DNA of 64,000 nt from Ulvibacterium sp. (GCF_028285715.1 NZ_JANQOO010000017.1:124001-188000), one strand, 5' to 3'; positions 7,921 to 16,754 are shown, numbered from the stretch's first letter. Notes: a model not told the origin generated them from the letters alone. Program-made: numbers and translations.

Positions 7921-8567
7921 TTGGGATTTGGTTCAAATGCCCTAACCCCTGCCAAAATCTTAGCATCCAAGGAATTGATACTTGGCACGATCGGACATGA
8001 ATACTTTTTGTTATATGCGCAATAGGGATTGTAGGCCCTATTGAAGTCAATGACTATAGTATCCCCTTTGGGAATACGCAAATCGATATAACGTCCACCT
8101 GTATACGTCTCTTCCCCGTTGGTATTATCGGTAAAAGGTAAAAAGAGATAATCTTCATAACCTTCCTGAAGCATCAATTCCGGATTTTGATAGACCTCCA
8201 ACCGATGCTTTTTTCCTTTCAATGTAAAATGGGCAATGCCGTAAACTACCTCCTTTGATTTCCTATCCGTGGTGGTAGGCATCATGAAAGGGACGGCATC
8301 CGGGGTACGAATCAATTGGGCATATGCAATGAAGTTGGTATCCGGCGCAAAAAAATCCAAACTCTCAAAATTCTTGCGATACCTATCCGGTAAAGGAGAC
8401 ACTTCCGGGTCCTTAAACTCTTCATTCAGTTCACTTTGAAAATTTAAAATACCCTGCATTGCATTAACTGGAACCTCTTTTAGGTCCTTTTGGGATAGAT
8501 CATGGTATCTTTTTCCTTGTTTGCAACCAAGAAAAAAACAAATCAGAATAAGGACATGGAATCGCAT
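7917..8567 (-). CDS. DUF1684 domain lipoprotein
   Basis: A DUF1684 family protein of 216 aa. The track ORF starts at 8639, but MRFHVLILICFFLGCKQG at 8567 forms a lipoprotein signal with lipobox FLGC, so this start is preferred. Family-defining blocks are VYGIAHFTLKGKKHRLEVYQN, EDYLFLPFTDNTNGEETYTGGRYID and FNRAYNPYCAYNKKYSCP with paired Cys near the end. It is predicted to be periplasmic or membrane-anchored with no assigned activity. It is divergent from the DJ-1-like lipoprotein gene with about 83 bp between start codons. Confidence 0.85.
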   Translation of the reverse strand: MRFHVLILICFFLGCKQGKRYHDLSQKDLKEVPVNAMQGILNFQSELNEEFKDPEVSPLPDRYRKNFESLDFFAPDTNFIAYAQLIRTPDAVPFMMPTTTDRKSKEVVYGIAHFTLKGKKHRLEVYQNPELMLQEGYEDYLFLPFTDNTNGEETYTGGRYIDLRIPKGDTIVIDFNRAYNPYCAYNKKYSCPIVPSINSLDAKILAGVRAFEPNPK

Positions 8568-8650
8568 TTCGGATGAAAGTTTGCCCAAAAATACAATTTT
8601 AAGAATTCGTTCTTTAAGCCAACCGTTGTACATTGCCATAAATTAAGTTC

Positions 8651-9388
8651 ATGATAAAAATATATGGCCTATTGGTTTTGACATTGATACTTGGTTCATG
8701 CAATGAGGCCCAAACTTCAAAAACGCAGCGAATCGAACCCGGACGGAAGGTATTAAGGTTTGATGCGGACAGATATAATGTCGCTTTTTTGATTATGGAG
8801 GGTACCTACAACACCGAATTTACCGCACCCTTTGATATTTTTCAGCATACCCAATATCGGAAAGGCATAAAGGCAATGAATACCTTTACCGTTGCAAATA
8901 CCTTAGAACCCATAACCACTTTTGAAGGGGTACGGATTTTACCAGACATGGATTACACCAGGGATTCAATTCCCAAAATTGACATTTTGGTGGTACCCAG
9001 CGCTGAACACCATCTGGACAGTGATTTGAGGGATACAATTATGTTGAATTTCGTAAAACGCGTAGATCGGAATGCCCTATTTATGACCTCTCATTGCGAT
9101 GGTGCCTTTGTGTTGGCCAAGGCCGGACTTCTGAACCGTGTGTCCTCTACCACTTTCCCAAGCGATATTGGTCTTTATAGGGAAATGTTTCCAAATCTTA
9201 AGGTGGAGGAAGAAGTTTTATTTGTTCATGACGGCAAGTATATAACGTCCGCCGGAGGTGCCAAAAGCTTTGAGGCTGCGTTATATCTATGTGAGTTGTT
9301 GTATGGTAAGGAAATAGCAAAGTCCATCGCCAAGGGTTTGGTGATAGATTGGGATTTAGAGAAAGTTCCAAGTTTTATTCGTCAATAA
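8651..9388 (+). CDS. DJ-1/PfpI-superfamily lipoprotein
   Basis: A 245-aa member of the class I glutamine amidotransferase-like (DJ-1/PfpI, GlxA-type) fold, exported as a lipoprotein: MIKIYGLLVLTLILGSC ends in a lipobox. The core begins NVAFLIMEGTYNTEFTAPFDIF, the usual first strand and acidic residue. The nucleophile elbow is TSHCDGAFVLAKAGLLN, with the cysteine in SHC, followed by the helix typical of GlxA N-terminal domains. No AraC DNA-binding domain follows, so it is not a regulator. An exported DJ-1-like enzyme is somewhat unusual; the substrate is unknown. Its 3' end overlaps the convergent hydrolase gene by 14 bp. Confidence 0.82.
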   Translation: MIKIYGLLVLTLILGSCNEAQTSKTQRIEPGRKVLRFDADRYNVAFLIMEGTYNTEFTAPFDIFQHTQYRKGIKAMNTFTVANTLEPITTFEGVRILPDMDYTRDSIPKIDILVVPSAEHHLDSDLRDTIMLNFVKRVDRNALFMTSHCDGAFVLAKAGLLNRVSSTTFPSDIGLYREMFPNLKVEEEVLFVHDGKYITSAGGAKSFEAALYLCELLYGKEIAKSIAKGLVIDWDLEKVPSFIRQ

Positions 9389-10787
9389 TATCATATCTCG
9401 CCTCCTTTAAATATTTCTCTACAATATCATTAAACTGTGGTGTTATTCGCAACAAGGCCGTATTTTGCAAATTATAAAGTTCTTTTTTGTTTTGATAACC
9501 TTTCTTCAAGAGTTCCTCCAAATAAAATAATGCCGTTCCATAATCTTCCATTTTTGAGCTTTCCGAAATTATTTTCAGATAGTAGGAAAAGTCATAAGGG
9601 TCTGTAATGGTCTTTAACATCCATAAAAAAATCAGGGCTTCCTGGTCTACATTGCTCTCCGCCCTAATAATATCGATATTATCTTCTATGAGTGCATTGA
9701 CATAACCTCTTAAACGTTTCCCCATTTGACGCTCAAATACTTTTGCACTCTTATCTAACTTTTTCAGTTCATCCATTTGATAATTCCACCACCCGAGGTT
9801 GTTGTAATTGTAGGTAAGGACATCTTCTTCCAAATAATAAGTATAGTCTTCCTTAATAAGTATCTCCTTAAAAAAAATAGCGTTTTGATCTCTATTCTGG
9901 ACTTTGAAAAGTTTACTCCTTTTCAATATCTTTTTGTTATTGATTAAAGAATCTATATTTAAATGGGGTCTGAACACATCAATAATTTCATCCAAAAGCC
10001 CATTGGCAATCAACGGTTTCTGAGAAGTAACCCAGTTATTGACCGCTACTAGACCCTTTTCATAAACCTCCTTAATAAAGGCGCTGTTGTTTGGAATATC
10101 CCCTTTTGCCATTGAGGCCAACGTAAGAAACTCCATCGCCATGGACAGATATTCATGGTTTGGCCACTGGTGTTCTCCTTCAAAAACTAAAAGTTGATTA
10201 GGGAATCTCAATTTATTCAAGGTTTTCTCCAAGGCCAGCATCTCCGGATAATTAAAATCTGAATTTCCAACGATACCAATAAACTGAAAGGGTCTTTTAC
10301 TGCTCAAAACCTCGGTATTGGCAACAGTGGCTCCACAAGAAATAACACCTTGAACGTTCTTTACAAAAGTAGGCACCAAGCTGGCAAAACGTGCACCATT
10401 GGAAAACCCAGCTGTATAGACGCGTTTTTTGTGTAAAGGAAACATGGAGGAAACCTTTTTGAACATTCGTGTGGAAATCATAATGTTCTGTGCAATGGAT
10501 AGGCTATCCCTGATGTTATTGGAAGCTGCCAAGATATAATCTTCTTCCTCCGCTGCACTTGCGAACATACTTAAGGCTTGTTTTCCCCGACCTTCCATGT
10601 CGTAAACAAAAATAACGGGCCATTTCTTGGAAGCATCAAAATTGGCGGGAAGGTATAGGGCAAAAGTATCAGCTATGGTGTCATGGACCTTAATGCCATC
10701 GGTAATGGCCCCTTTTTTTAGCGCCAATTGCTGTGCATGTGAACCAAAAGCCATAACAAGAGACAGGAACAGTAAAAATCGCTTCAT
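9375..10787 (-). CDS. Secreted alpha/beta hydrolase (polyhydroxybutyrate depolymerase/esterase-like)
   Basis: A 470-aa exported protein starting MKRFLLFLSLVMAFGSHAQ (ATG at 10787; the track start at 10850 precedes the signal peptide). The N-terminal half is an alpha/beta-hydrolase: WPVIFVYDMEGRG, then the nucleophile elbow YTAGFSNGARFASLVPT (GxSxG) and EGEHQWPN carrying the likely catalytic His. The C-terminal 220 residues are helical and charged, with TPR-like character (ALFYLEELLKKGYQNKKELYNLQ). The substrate is not deducible. It is downstream of the mscS gene on the same strand and convergent with the DJ-1 gene. Confidence 0.75.
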   Translation of the reverse strand: MKRFLLFLSLVMAFGSHAQQLALKKGAITDGIKVHDTIADTFALYLPANFDASKKWPVIFVYDMEGRGKQALSMFASAAEEEDYILAASNNIRDSLSIAQNIMISTRMFKKVSSMFPLHKKRVYTAGFSNGARFASLVPTFVKNVQGVISCGATVANTEVLSSKRPFQFIGIVGNSDFNYPEMLALEKTLNKLRFPNQLLVFEGEHQWPNHEYLSMAMEFLTLASMAKGDIPNNSAFIKEVYEKGLVAVNNWVTSQKPLIANGLLDEIIDVFRPHLNIDSLINNKKILKRSKLFKVQNRDQNAIFFKEILIKEDYTYYLEEDVLTYNYNNLGWWNYQMDELKKLDKSAKVFERQMGKRLRGYVNALIEDNIDIIRAESNVDQEALIFLWMLKTITDPYDFSYYLKIISESSKMEDYGTALFYLEELLKKGYQNKKELYNLQNTALLRITPQFNDIVEKYLKEARYDIIDE

Positions 10788-10879
10788 ACCATTTACATTA
10801 TCAAAAATCCGGCCAAAACCAATACTGATTGTTGTAGAAATTCGTTTCAAGGAAAATACACATCAATACCAACTACAAA

Positions 10880-11704
10880 TCATTCCCCAATACGGCCTAT
10901 TTCTATACCCTCAGAATACGCCACGGCTATGTTGCTTTTATTAAACGCCGTTTTTATAGCTTTATTGGCGGCGAAAGTCACTTCCCAAAAGTCATCTGGA
11001 AGCACATAGGGTCGTACAATTAGCTGAATATTATGCGAATCAAAATTGAGAATTCCTATTTCCGGTCTTGGGGTTTCCAATATCCTGGGGACCTCCTTTA
11101 ATGCCACAGCGATTATTTCCTTCACTTTGGGAAAACTTTCCTCGTAGGGCATGGTCACCTCCAATTCCAAACGGATCATTCCCTTCTCGGAATAATTGGT
11201 AACCACTGAATCGGTTATCTTGGAATTTGGGATTATTAAAATCTTGTTTCCCGGTGTTAAAACATCAGTACTAAAAATACCTATTTCCTTAACACGCCCA
11301 AATTTATCCTCCACTTGTATCCAATCTCCTATCTTATAGGGTTTCAAGGTCAGAATTAAAATACCAGAGGCAAAATTCCCTAAACTGCCTTGCAAGGCCA
11401 TACCCACAGCAAATCCCGCTGCCGCCAAAATAGCGACCAATCCCGTAAGATCTGCCCCTAATATAGAAGCAATAATGAACAACACGGCACCCTTTAGAAT
11501 AATACTGGCGGTAGAGGAGAGAAAGGGCCTTAACGTCTCCGAAAAGCCTGTCCTTTGTAAAGCGGTGGAAATCAACTGCACCAGCTTCCTAGCCACTTTG
11601 AATCCTATCCAAAGAATGAAACCTGCCGCTATAATTCGAGGAAGATAAAAAACCGCCTGATCAACGGCCATTTGGAAATACTCGTTTAATTTATCCAATT
11701 CCAT
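10880..11704 (-). CDS. mscS: MscS family small-conductance mechanosensitive channel
   Basis: A 274-aa channel of the minimal MscS type, opening on membrane tension to release solutes during hypo-osmotic shock. Three N-terminal helices are visible. The pore-lining TM3 is GLVAILAAAGFAVGMALQGSLGNFASG, with the Gly/Ala pattern of MscS. It is followed by the beta domain GDWIQVEDKFGRVKEIGIFSTDVLT and NKILIIPNSKITDSVVTNYS, both canonical, and an alpha/beta C-terminal domain. Length matches E. coli MscS (286 aa). Confidence 0.95.
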   Translation of the reverse strand: MELDKLNEYFQMAVDQAVFYLPRIIAAGFILWIGFKVARKLVQLISTALQRTGFSETLRPFLSSTASIILKGAVLFIIASILGADLTGLVAILAAAGFAVGMALQGSLGNFASGILILTLKPYKIGDWIQVEDKFGRVKEIGIFSTDVLTPGNKILIIPNSKITDSVVTNYSEKGMIRLELEVTMPYEESFPKVKEIIAVALKEVPRILETPRPEIGILNFDSHNIQLIVRPYVLPDDFWEVTFAANKAIKTAFNKSNIAVAYSEGIEIGRIGE

Positions 11705-11786
11705 TAAAATAAATTACGTGAATATACACGTAAGTGACAAATATCTAAAATTGTTTTTCAAATGAAGTATTTCCTGAAATTGCAGT

Positions 11787-12239
11787 TTAAAAGGAAATCT
11801 TTTCCAGTGGAGCATAGGAAACTACTTGGGAAAGGACAATATGGGTACGGGTTTCCCCATATTGAATCAATTTATCGATAAATTTTTCCAAGTGGAATTG
11901 GTCTTTTAAAACGACTTCCATTACAATGTTTTCGTTCCCGGTAATCCGGTAACAGTTGACCACTTCATTGAGCGAGCCCACCATGGCCAGGAACGGCTTC
12001 AGTTTTCCCATAAATGCGCGCAATGTTATGATGGCCTTAAGCTGGTAACCCGATCGGGAATGGGATACCACTGCTTTATAACCTTCTAGGATTCCTGCAT
12101 CCTCCATCTTTTTGACACGCTCGGCAACAGCAGGTGGGGAAAGACCTACTTTTCTACCAATGTCGGCAAAGGATTCACGGGCATTTTTCTGAAGGCGCTC
12201 CAGTATCTTCCAATTCAAATCGTCTATCTTAATATTCAA
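11787..12239 (-). CDS. Lrp/AsnC family transcriptional regulator
   Basis: A feast/famine regulator: N-terminal HTH (DDLNWKILERLQKNARESFADIGRKVGLSPPAVAERVKKMEDAGIL) and a C-terminal RAM ligand-binding domain (AIITLRAFM, VVNCYRITGNENIVMEVVLKD). The track start at 12305 is a TTG that overlaps a good minus-strand -7 element (TAAGTTTG, 12303-12310), so translation must begin later. The in-frame TTG at 12239 gives 151 aa starting (M)NIKIDDLNWK, the usual N-terminus and length. The effector is probably an amino acid; the target is unknown. It is divergent from the four-helix-bundle gene. Confidence 0.88.
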   Translation of the reverse strand: MNIKIDDLNWKILERLQKNARESFADIGRKVGLSPPAVAERVKKMEDAGILEGYKAVVSHSRSGYQLKAIITLRAFMGKLKPFLAMVGSLNEVVNCYRITGNENIVMEVVLKDQFHLEKFIDKLIQYGETRTHIVLSQVVSYAPLEKISF

Positions 12240-12302
12240 GGTTTCTTGGTAAAAAAAATTAGTAATAAAAGCAAAATTAAATAATTGCCTTAAATTCCAA
12301 AG

Positions 12303-12323
12303 CAAACTTATACTTTACGTTTG
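12303..12323. promoter_or_regulatory. Back-to-back -7 elements of the lrp-like gene and the 12361 gene
   Basis: Plus-strand TACGTTTG at 12316-12323 fits TAnnTTTG for the gene at 12361. Minus-strand TAAGTTTG (12310-12303, seen as CAAACTTA) fits for the Lrp gene. The two boxes are only 5 bp apart, so the two promoters must compete for polymerase, a natural place for Lrp autoregulation. The -33 elements are not clear. Confidence 0.45.
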
Positions 12324-12360
12324 TAACTTTAGGGTAACGAATTGCTGGTATAAGAAGTAA

Positions 12361-12774
12361 ATGTCCTATCAGAACCTTGGAAGCTTACCTGTTTACAGAA
12401 AGGCCTTGGAACTTTGCCTTATGAGTAGAGAAATTGCTTCCTATGTATCCTTTAACAAGGATTTGTTGAAGCTGTATAAGTCCAACAGCCTTAGGGACAT
12501 TATTGCCGATTCCCTCTTGACCGATACCATTCTTATTCCACAAAAAATTGCCCAAGCCGAATCCTCAAGCTCACTTTCCGAGAGGTTGAAAAGTGCCACA
12601 TACATCAACATCATGATACGAAACATCAATTCGTATTGTACCGGACTTGAAAAGGACGGGGTAAGGGAAAAGGAATACCTAAATCTTCTGCGAGAGGAAA
12701 TACGCAGTTTTCGCCGGTCTTTCAAGGAGTGGAGAAAATCCCTTTCCAATGATGAAGGAAGCGACTGGCACTAA
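12361..12774 (+). CDS. Four-helix-bundle protein (S23/IVP-like)
   Basis: A 137-aa, almost entirely helical protein. The pattern LPVYRKALELCLMSREIASYV, then a long polar helix pair, then EEIRSFRRSFKEWRKSL resembles the small four-helix-bundle family related to the 23S rRNA intervening-sequence protein, which are often stand-alone chromosomal genes. No enzymatic motif is visible and the function is unknown. The assignment is from the overall pattern only. It is divergent from lrp and co-directional with purU, 96 bp away. Confidence 0.5.
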   Translation: MSYQNLGSLPVYRKALELCLMSREIASYVSFNKDLLKLYKSNSLRDIIADSLLTDTILIPQKIAQAESSSSLSERLKSATYINIMIRNINSYCTGLEKDGVREKEYLNLLREEIRSFRRSFKEWRKSLSNDEGSDWH

Positions 12775-12870
12775 AACCTCGGTCAGCACAACACTTCTTC
12801 CGAAAAACTCTCCCTTTTATTTGGTAGCACACTTTTTATTGTTCTAATTTTAGACAATAAAACACCAAGC

Positions 12871-13722
12871 ATGAAAACGACCATTCTTATCCATTGTCCA
12901 GATCAATCCGGAATTATAAGTGCCGTTACCGCTTTTATCCATCACAAAGGTGGAAATATAATATACTTAGATCAGCATGTGGATAAGGAAGCTGATGTAT
13001 TCTTTATGCGATTGGAAAGTGACTTTGAACAGGACCTATCAGATATCGACAGTTTTAATAAAGAGTTTGAGGCTAAATTGGCATCGTCTTTTCAAATGCA
13101 ATGGTCCCATCACCTGGACGATGTAAAGCCAAAAATGGCCTTGTTTGTATCCAAATACAATCATTGCCTTTATGACCTCTTGAGTAGATATAAATCCGGC
13201 GAACTTCTTGTTGAAATTCCTTTCATCATAAGTAATCATAATGACCTTACCTACATAGCGGAACAGTTTGAAATTCCATTTTATCATATTCCGGTTACCA
13301 AGGATACCAAAGATAAAGCGGAAACCAAACAATTGGAACATTTAAAACAACACAAGGTTGATTTCATCGTACTGGCCAGGTATATGCAAATAGTAAGCAG
13401 TAAAATCATCAATGAATATCCCAATGGTATTATTAACATACACCATTCTTTCCTCCCCGCATTTGCAGGTGCCAAACCGTATCACGCGGCTTTTGGAAGA
13501 GGGGTGAAAATTATTGGTGCCACAAGCCACTACGTTACTGAGGAATTGGATGCCGGACCTATCATAGAGCAGGATGTTACGGCGGTTTCCCATTCACATA
13601 CTATAAAGGATTTTATTGCCAAAGGACGGGATTTGGAAAAAATTGTACTATCACGTGCAGTACAGCTCCATATAAAGAGAAAGACTATGGTCTACAATAA
13701 CAAAACCGTGATTTTTTCATAA
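12871..13722 (+). CDS. purU: Formyltetrahydrofolate deformylase
   Basis: PurU hydrolyses 10-formyl-THF to THF and formate, balancing C1 pools and supplying formate to PurT. This 283-aa protein has an N-terminal ACT domain (TTILIHCPDQSGIISAVTAFIHHKGGNI) and a C-terminal formyltransferase-fold domain with VDFIVLARYMQIVS, the HHSFLPAFAGAKPYHAAFGRG catalytic block (Asn/His/Asp set) and GATSHYVTEELDAGPIIEQD. Size and order match the E. coli enzyme (280 aa). The start ATG is preceded by an AT-rich leader. Confidence 0.96.
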   Translation: MKTTILIHCPDQSGIISAVTAFIHHKGGNIIYLDQHVDKEADVFFMRLESDFEQDLSDIDSFNKEFEAKLASSFQMQWSHHLDDVKPKMALFVSKYNHCLYDLLSRYKSGELLVEIPFIISNHNDLTYIAEQFEIPFYHIPVTKDTKDKAETKQLEHLKQHKVDFIVLARYMQIVSSKIINEYPNGIINIHHSFLPAFAGAKPYHAAFGRGVKIIGATSHYVTEELDAGPIIEQDVTAVSHSHTIKDFIAKGRDLEKIVLSRAVQLHIKRKTMVYNNKTVIFS

Positions 13723-13774
13723 ACATCGGTACATAATTGAACAAAGGTGTTTCTGCACCCAAAAATCAAAGCTT

Positions 13775-14482
13775 ATGTCCAAGAAAATTATTTCTTTTTT
13801 TATTTTTTTTCAGTTATTGTCCTGCGCCGAACTGCAGCAGGTCGTAGATCAACTTCCACAGGGGGAGACCGGTATAGGAACTGCCCAGATTGCGGAAGGG
13901 CTTAGACAAGCCTTGAATGAGGGAGTGGACAAACAAGTATCTAAACTTACCCTTGAAAATGGTTTTTTTAAAAATGCACTGGTTAAAATACTGCTGCCCA
14001 GCGAGTTGCAAAAGGTAGACAAAACCTTACGGGACATAGGCCTTGGCAATTTGGCGGATGAGGGACTGAAAATATTGAACAGGGCAGCAGAAGATGCCGT
14101 TGGCGAAGCTAACCCTATTTTTGTAGATGCCATTAAAGGTATTTCATTTTCAGATGCCAGAAACATATTAATGGGCGATGAGGATGCAGCGACCCAGTAT
14201 CTTAAAAATGGAACGCAAACGTCGCTCTATGCCAAATTCAACCCGGTTATCCAACGTTCTTTTGAAAAGGTTGGGGCGGATAAAATATGGAGCAATCTAA
14301 TCAATAGGTACAACAACCTGCCTTTCACCAACGCTGTAAATCCAGATTTGACGGACTACGTTACCACCGAGGCATTGAACGGCGTCTATGCCATGATCGC
14401 CATTGAGGAAAAAGAGATTCGAAACAAGGTATCCGCCAGAACCACCGATATCTTAAGGAGAGTGTTCGCCTTGCAAGACTAA
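13775..14482 (+). CDS. DUF4197 domain lipoprotein
   Basis: A 235-aa DUF4197 protein. The N-terminus MSKKIISFFIFFQLLSCAELQQ has a lipobox (LLSC). Typical for the family are AEGLRQALNEGVDKQVSKL, ILLPSELQKVDKTLRDIGLG and the C-terminal DYVTTEALNGVYAMIAIEEKEIRNKVSARTTDILRRVF. It is exported, helical and of unknown function. It lies 52 bp after purU, so the two may be co-transcribed up to the terminator at 14635. Confidence 0.9.
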   Translation: MSKKIISFFIFFQLLSCAELQQVVDQLPQGETGIGTAQIAEGLRQALNEGVDKQVSKLTLENGFFKNALVKILLPSELQKVDKTLRDIGLGNLADEGLKILNRAAEDAVGEANPIFVDAIKGISFSDARNILMGDEDAATQYLKNGTQTSLYAKFNPVIQRSFEKVGADKIWSNLINRYNNLPFTNAVNPDLTDYVTTEALNGVYAMIAIEEKEIRNKVSARTTDILRRVFALQD

Positions 14483-14634
14483 CAAAAATTTATTCGTTTT
14501 GCCGGCAATATATTTTAGGGTAAACCGTTGTAAAAGAGTAAGGGCTTTACTATACTTGTTAATATCGCAAAAAAGCCCGTAAAGACTTCGTACTGAATTG
14601 TTTGAGTTAGTAATTTTTTGAGTTAGTTAGTTTT

Positions 14635-14662
14635 AAAACCGGTGGGAGCACCGGTTTTTTTT
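14635..14662 (+). terminator. Rho-independent terminator
   Basis: AAAACCGGTG (14635-14644), loop GGAG, CACCGGTTTT (14649-14658) and a run of T. It lies 150 bp after the DUF4197 stop and before the AraC-type gene. The 360-bp gap from 14483 to 14842 otherwise holds a weaker GGGCTT...AAGCCC stem near 14543 and a duplicated GAGTTAGT element; I see no gene in it. Confidence 0.85.
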
Positions 14663-14842
14663 GTGATTTTCTCAATTAAAGCCCCTATTATATTTCATTC
14701 TCGCAAATTCTTTTTTGATAGTCCCGTACTCTAATTCATTTGGAGTAAACTATTATCGGGGCTTACTTCTTTTAAGAAAATTTTAAGGCCTTATGGAGCT
14801 TTATTTTTCTAATTTAAACTGAGCTAATTCACCAATTTATAA

Positions 14843-16357
14843 ATGAGGCCTATAGGAATAATCTTTACATTCTTACTATTGTTAGGCAATTCTACCAAAG
14901 CTTCAGTGCCCCATAAAATTGACATCACGTATGGGCAGGACGGAGAGGACATAGTTACCTTACTAAATAGAAAGGCGGATAGTCTGTTTTTGGAACGCAA
15001 CTATGTCAAAGCGGTCAAGGAGTTTAACATACTACTGGCCTATCCAGAAGTTGAGCAAGCGCCTGTTTTCAAGAAACTCGCGGTAAGCCAGGCGGCCCTG
15101 GGCAATAATGTTGAGGCAGCTAAATACGTTGAAAAATATCTATTACAGGATTTCAAGCCTGGAATCCTTTCGGATTCCAGTTTTGACAACGTCAGGGAAA
15201 CAGAAGCATTCAGGGCGGTAGTAAAAAAGTACCTCCCAAAATTTAATTTTTGGTCGTTTCTTTATCTTTATGTAGCACTTATTGGCTTTTATATAGCGGC
15301 TATCATACATTTCAATAAAAAAATTGAAATCGCCGCCAAAATACTTATTAGCAGCTTTATTTTTATCCACTCATTTTTCATCTTACACATCTTTGTGAAC
15401 CTCACCAATAATCACTATAAATACCCCCATACATATGCGATGTCCACCTGTTTTTCCTTTTTGTATGGGCCCCTACTCTATTTTTATTTCAAAAGAATTG
15501 CCCAAGAATATAAGTTCAAAGTTAGAGATCTACTGCATTTAACACCTACACTTTTATTTTTGGTCTATGTGCTCCCTATTTATGTATTATCCGGCGAGGA
15601 AAAACTAGGACTTTTGCTGGATAGGATTGCCAGCGGACGTAGCGTACAGGACATAACCATAATTGTTTTGAAATTGTCCTCACTTGCCATCTATGGCTTT
15701 TTTATACGGAAAATTTATTTGCGTACCAGACAGAACCGGAACTTAACAAAGGAAAATAAGATATGGCAAAAAAATATATTCAGAATTCACATCATGTATG
15801 TTTTTTGCTATGCCGCCTATGGGATTTTGCTCGGTAATAATATAACATCCGGATTTCTCTATCATATGCAGGTCATCAGTATGGCGTCCATGGTGATGTA
15901 TGTAGGTTATTCAGCCAATGTACAACCCAACGTTTTTAGTGGTTTGTATCAATTCAATGATTCCTTGTTCTTCAAATATGAAAAATCCGGTTTAACGGAC
16001 AGTTTATCCAAAGAACTCAGGGAAAAACTAATTCGTTTGTTCGACATTGAAAAAATATACAAGGAGAGTGATATTAGCCTGGAAATGATAGCAAAACGAT
16101 TGGACACTACGCGTCATAACGCCTCACAGGTAATCAATGAACACTTTAATATGAATTTTCATGAACTTGTAAACAAGTATCGGATTCGGGAAGCGAAGGA
16201 TATATTGAACAGTGATCAGAAAAAAAACCTGAATATTATCGATATTGCCTATGAGGTAGGTTATAACAACAAAGTCACATTTAACAAGGCCTTTAAAAAA
16301 GACACCAGTCTTACGCCCAGTGAATATCAAAAAACTTCCGTCGATACCCCGGCGTAA
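14843..16357 (+). CDS. Membrane-anchored AraC-family transcriptional regulator
   Basis: A 504-aa one-component regulator. After a signal peptide comes a short exported helical segment with TPR character (RKADSLFLERNYVKAVKEFNILLAYPE, residues about 45-125). Several transmembrane helices follow (SFLYLYVALIGFYIAAII to about residue 365), then a cytoplasmic AraC/XylS HTH domain in the last 110 residues (LEMIAKRLDTTRHNASQVINEHF and NIIDIAYEVGYNNKVTFNKAFKKDTSLTPSEYQ). The layout suggests sensing outside or within the membrane and direct DNA binding. It lies directly upstream of a SusCD pair and of repeats carrying tandem boxes, its probable operators. Confidence 0.85.
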   Translation: MRPIGIIFTFLLLLGNSTKASVPHKIDITYGQDGEDIVTLLNRKADSLFLERNYVKAVKEFNILLAYPEVEQAPVFKKLAVSQAALGNNVEAAKYVEKYLLQDFKPGILSDSSFDNVRETEAFRAVVKKYLPKFNFWSFLYLYVALIGFYIAAIIHFNKKIEIAAKILISSFIFIHSFFILHIFVNLTNNHYKYPHTYAMSTCFSFLYGPLLYFYFKRIAQEYKFKVRDLLHLTPTLLFLVYVLPIYVLSGEEKLGLLLDRIASGRSVQDITIIVLKLSSLAIYGFFIRKIYLRTRQNRNLTKENKIWQKNIFRIHIMYVFCYAAYGILLGNNITSGFLYHMQVISMASMVMYVGYSANVQPNVFSGLYQFNDSLFFKYEKSGLTDSLSKELREKLIRLFDIEKIYKESDISLEMIAKRLDTTRHNASQVINEHFNMNFHELVNKYRIREAKDILNSDQKKNLNIIDIAYEVGYNNKVTFNKAFKKDTSLTPSEYQKTSVDTPA

Positions 16358-16363
16358 AAAATT

Positions 16364-16405
16364 CGTAAACTTTTATCGGAAACGTAAACGTTTATAAGAC
16401 TTTCC
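16364..16405. repeat. Repeat copy A: tandem GTAAAC-n-TTTAT boxes, 19-bp period
   Basis: GTAAAC at 16365 and again at 16384 (19 bp apart), each followed by nTTTAT, with CGGAA between and TTTCC at the end. The same 42-bp element recurs at 16755 and 21557. Similarity to copy C continues loosely for over 150 bp downstream, through an AGCTCTG block and TTTGAATTAG. It begins 7 bp after the AraC gene stop. Confidence 0.8.
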
Positions 16406-16517
16406 TCGATTACCGGTTGGGCGTCATATTTTGGATGTTCATGAATTCAAGATTTTGTAAAAGCAGCTCTGCAGGTCATATTCTTAAAATTTTACTTTTT
16501 TCTCATTTTTAGAGTAA

Positions 16518-16525
16518 TATATTTG
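16518..16525 (+). promoter_or_regulatory. -7 element TATATTTG downstream of repeat copy A
   Basis: TATATTTG matches TAnnTTTG. It lies about 153 bp after repeat copy A. Copies B and C have degenerate matches at the equivalent distance (ATCATTTGAG near 16910; ATTATTTGAATTAG near 21710). This would start a transcript about 490 bp before susC, giving it a long leader. Confidence 0.45.
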
Positions 16526-16560
16526 AATTAGTCATCAAAACCAGTAGGGCTGCATTTTAT

Positions 16561-16594
16561 TCTCCCCTCCTATTACTCTTTCCGGCCGGGGAGA
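16561..16594 (+). other. Inverted repeat in susC leader
   Basis: TCTCCCC (16561-16567) and GGGGAGA (16588-16594) form a 7-bp stem with a 20-nt loop containing a second short CCGGCCGG palindrome. No U-run follows. It lies between the copy A promoter and copy B, so it would be in the leader of a transcript from the upstream promoter. Possible attenuator; low certainty. Otherwise the 650-bp gap 16358-17010 holds only the two repeats and no gene. Confidence 0.3.
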
Positions 16595-16754
16595 CGATTC
16601 CAAAAAAATCGATCAGGTATATATGGACACCTATCTACCAAAATAATGATTGCTACAATGGCATAAAAAACCATTGAACACTACCGCCCAAATTGTCCAT
16701 TTTAAGATAGAATATAACATATGTCCCTAAAATTGTTACGAAAGGTAAATTAGG

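Noticed and set aside
12240-12305. N-terminal extension of the Lrp ORF
   Set aside because: Its TTG start overlaps the -7 element for the same gene, and the residues FNFAFITNFFYQET do not match the family.
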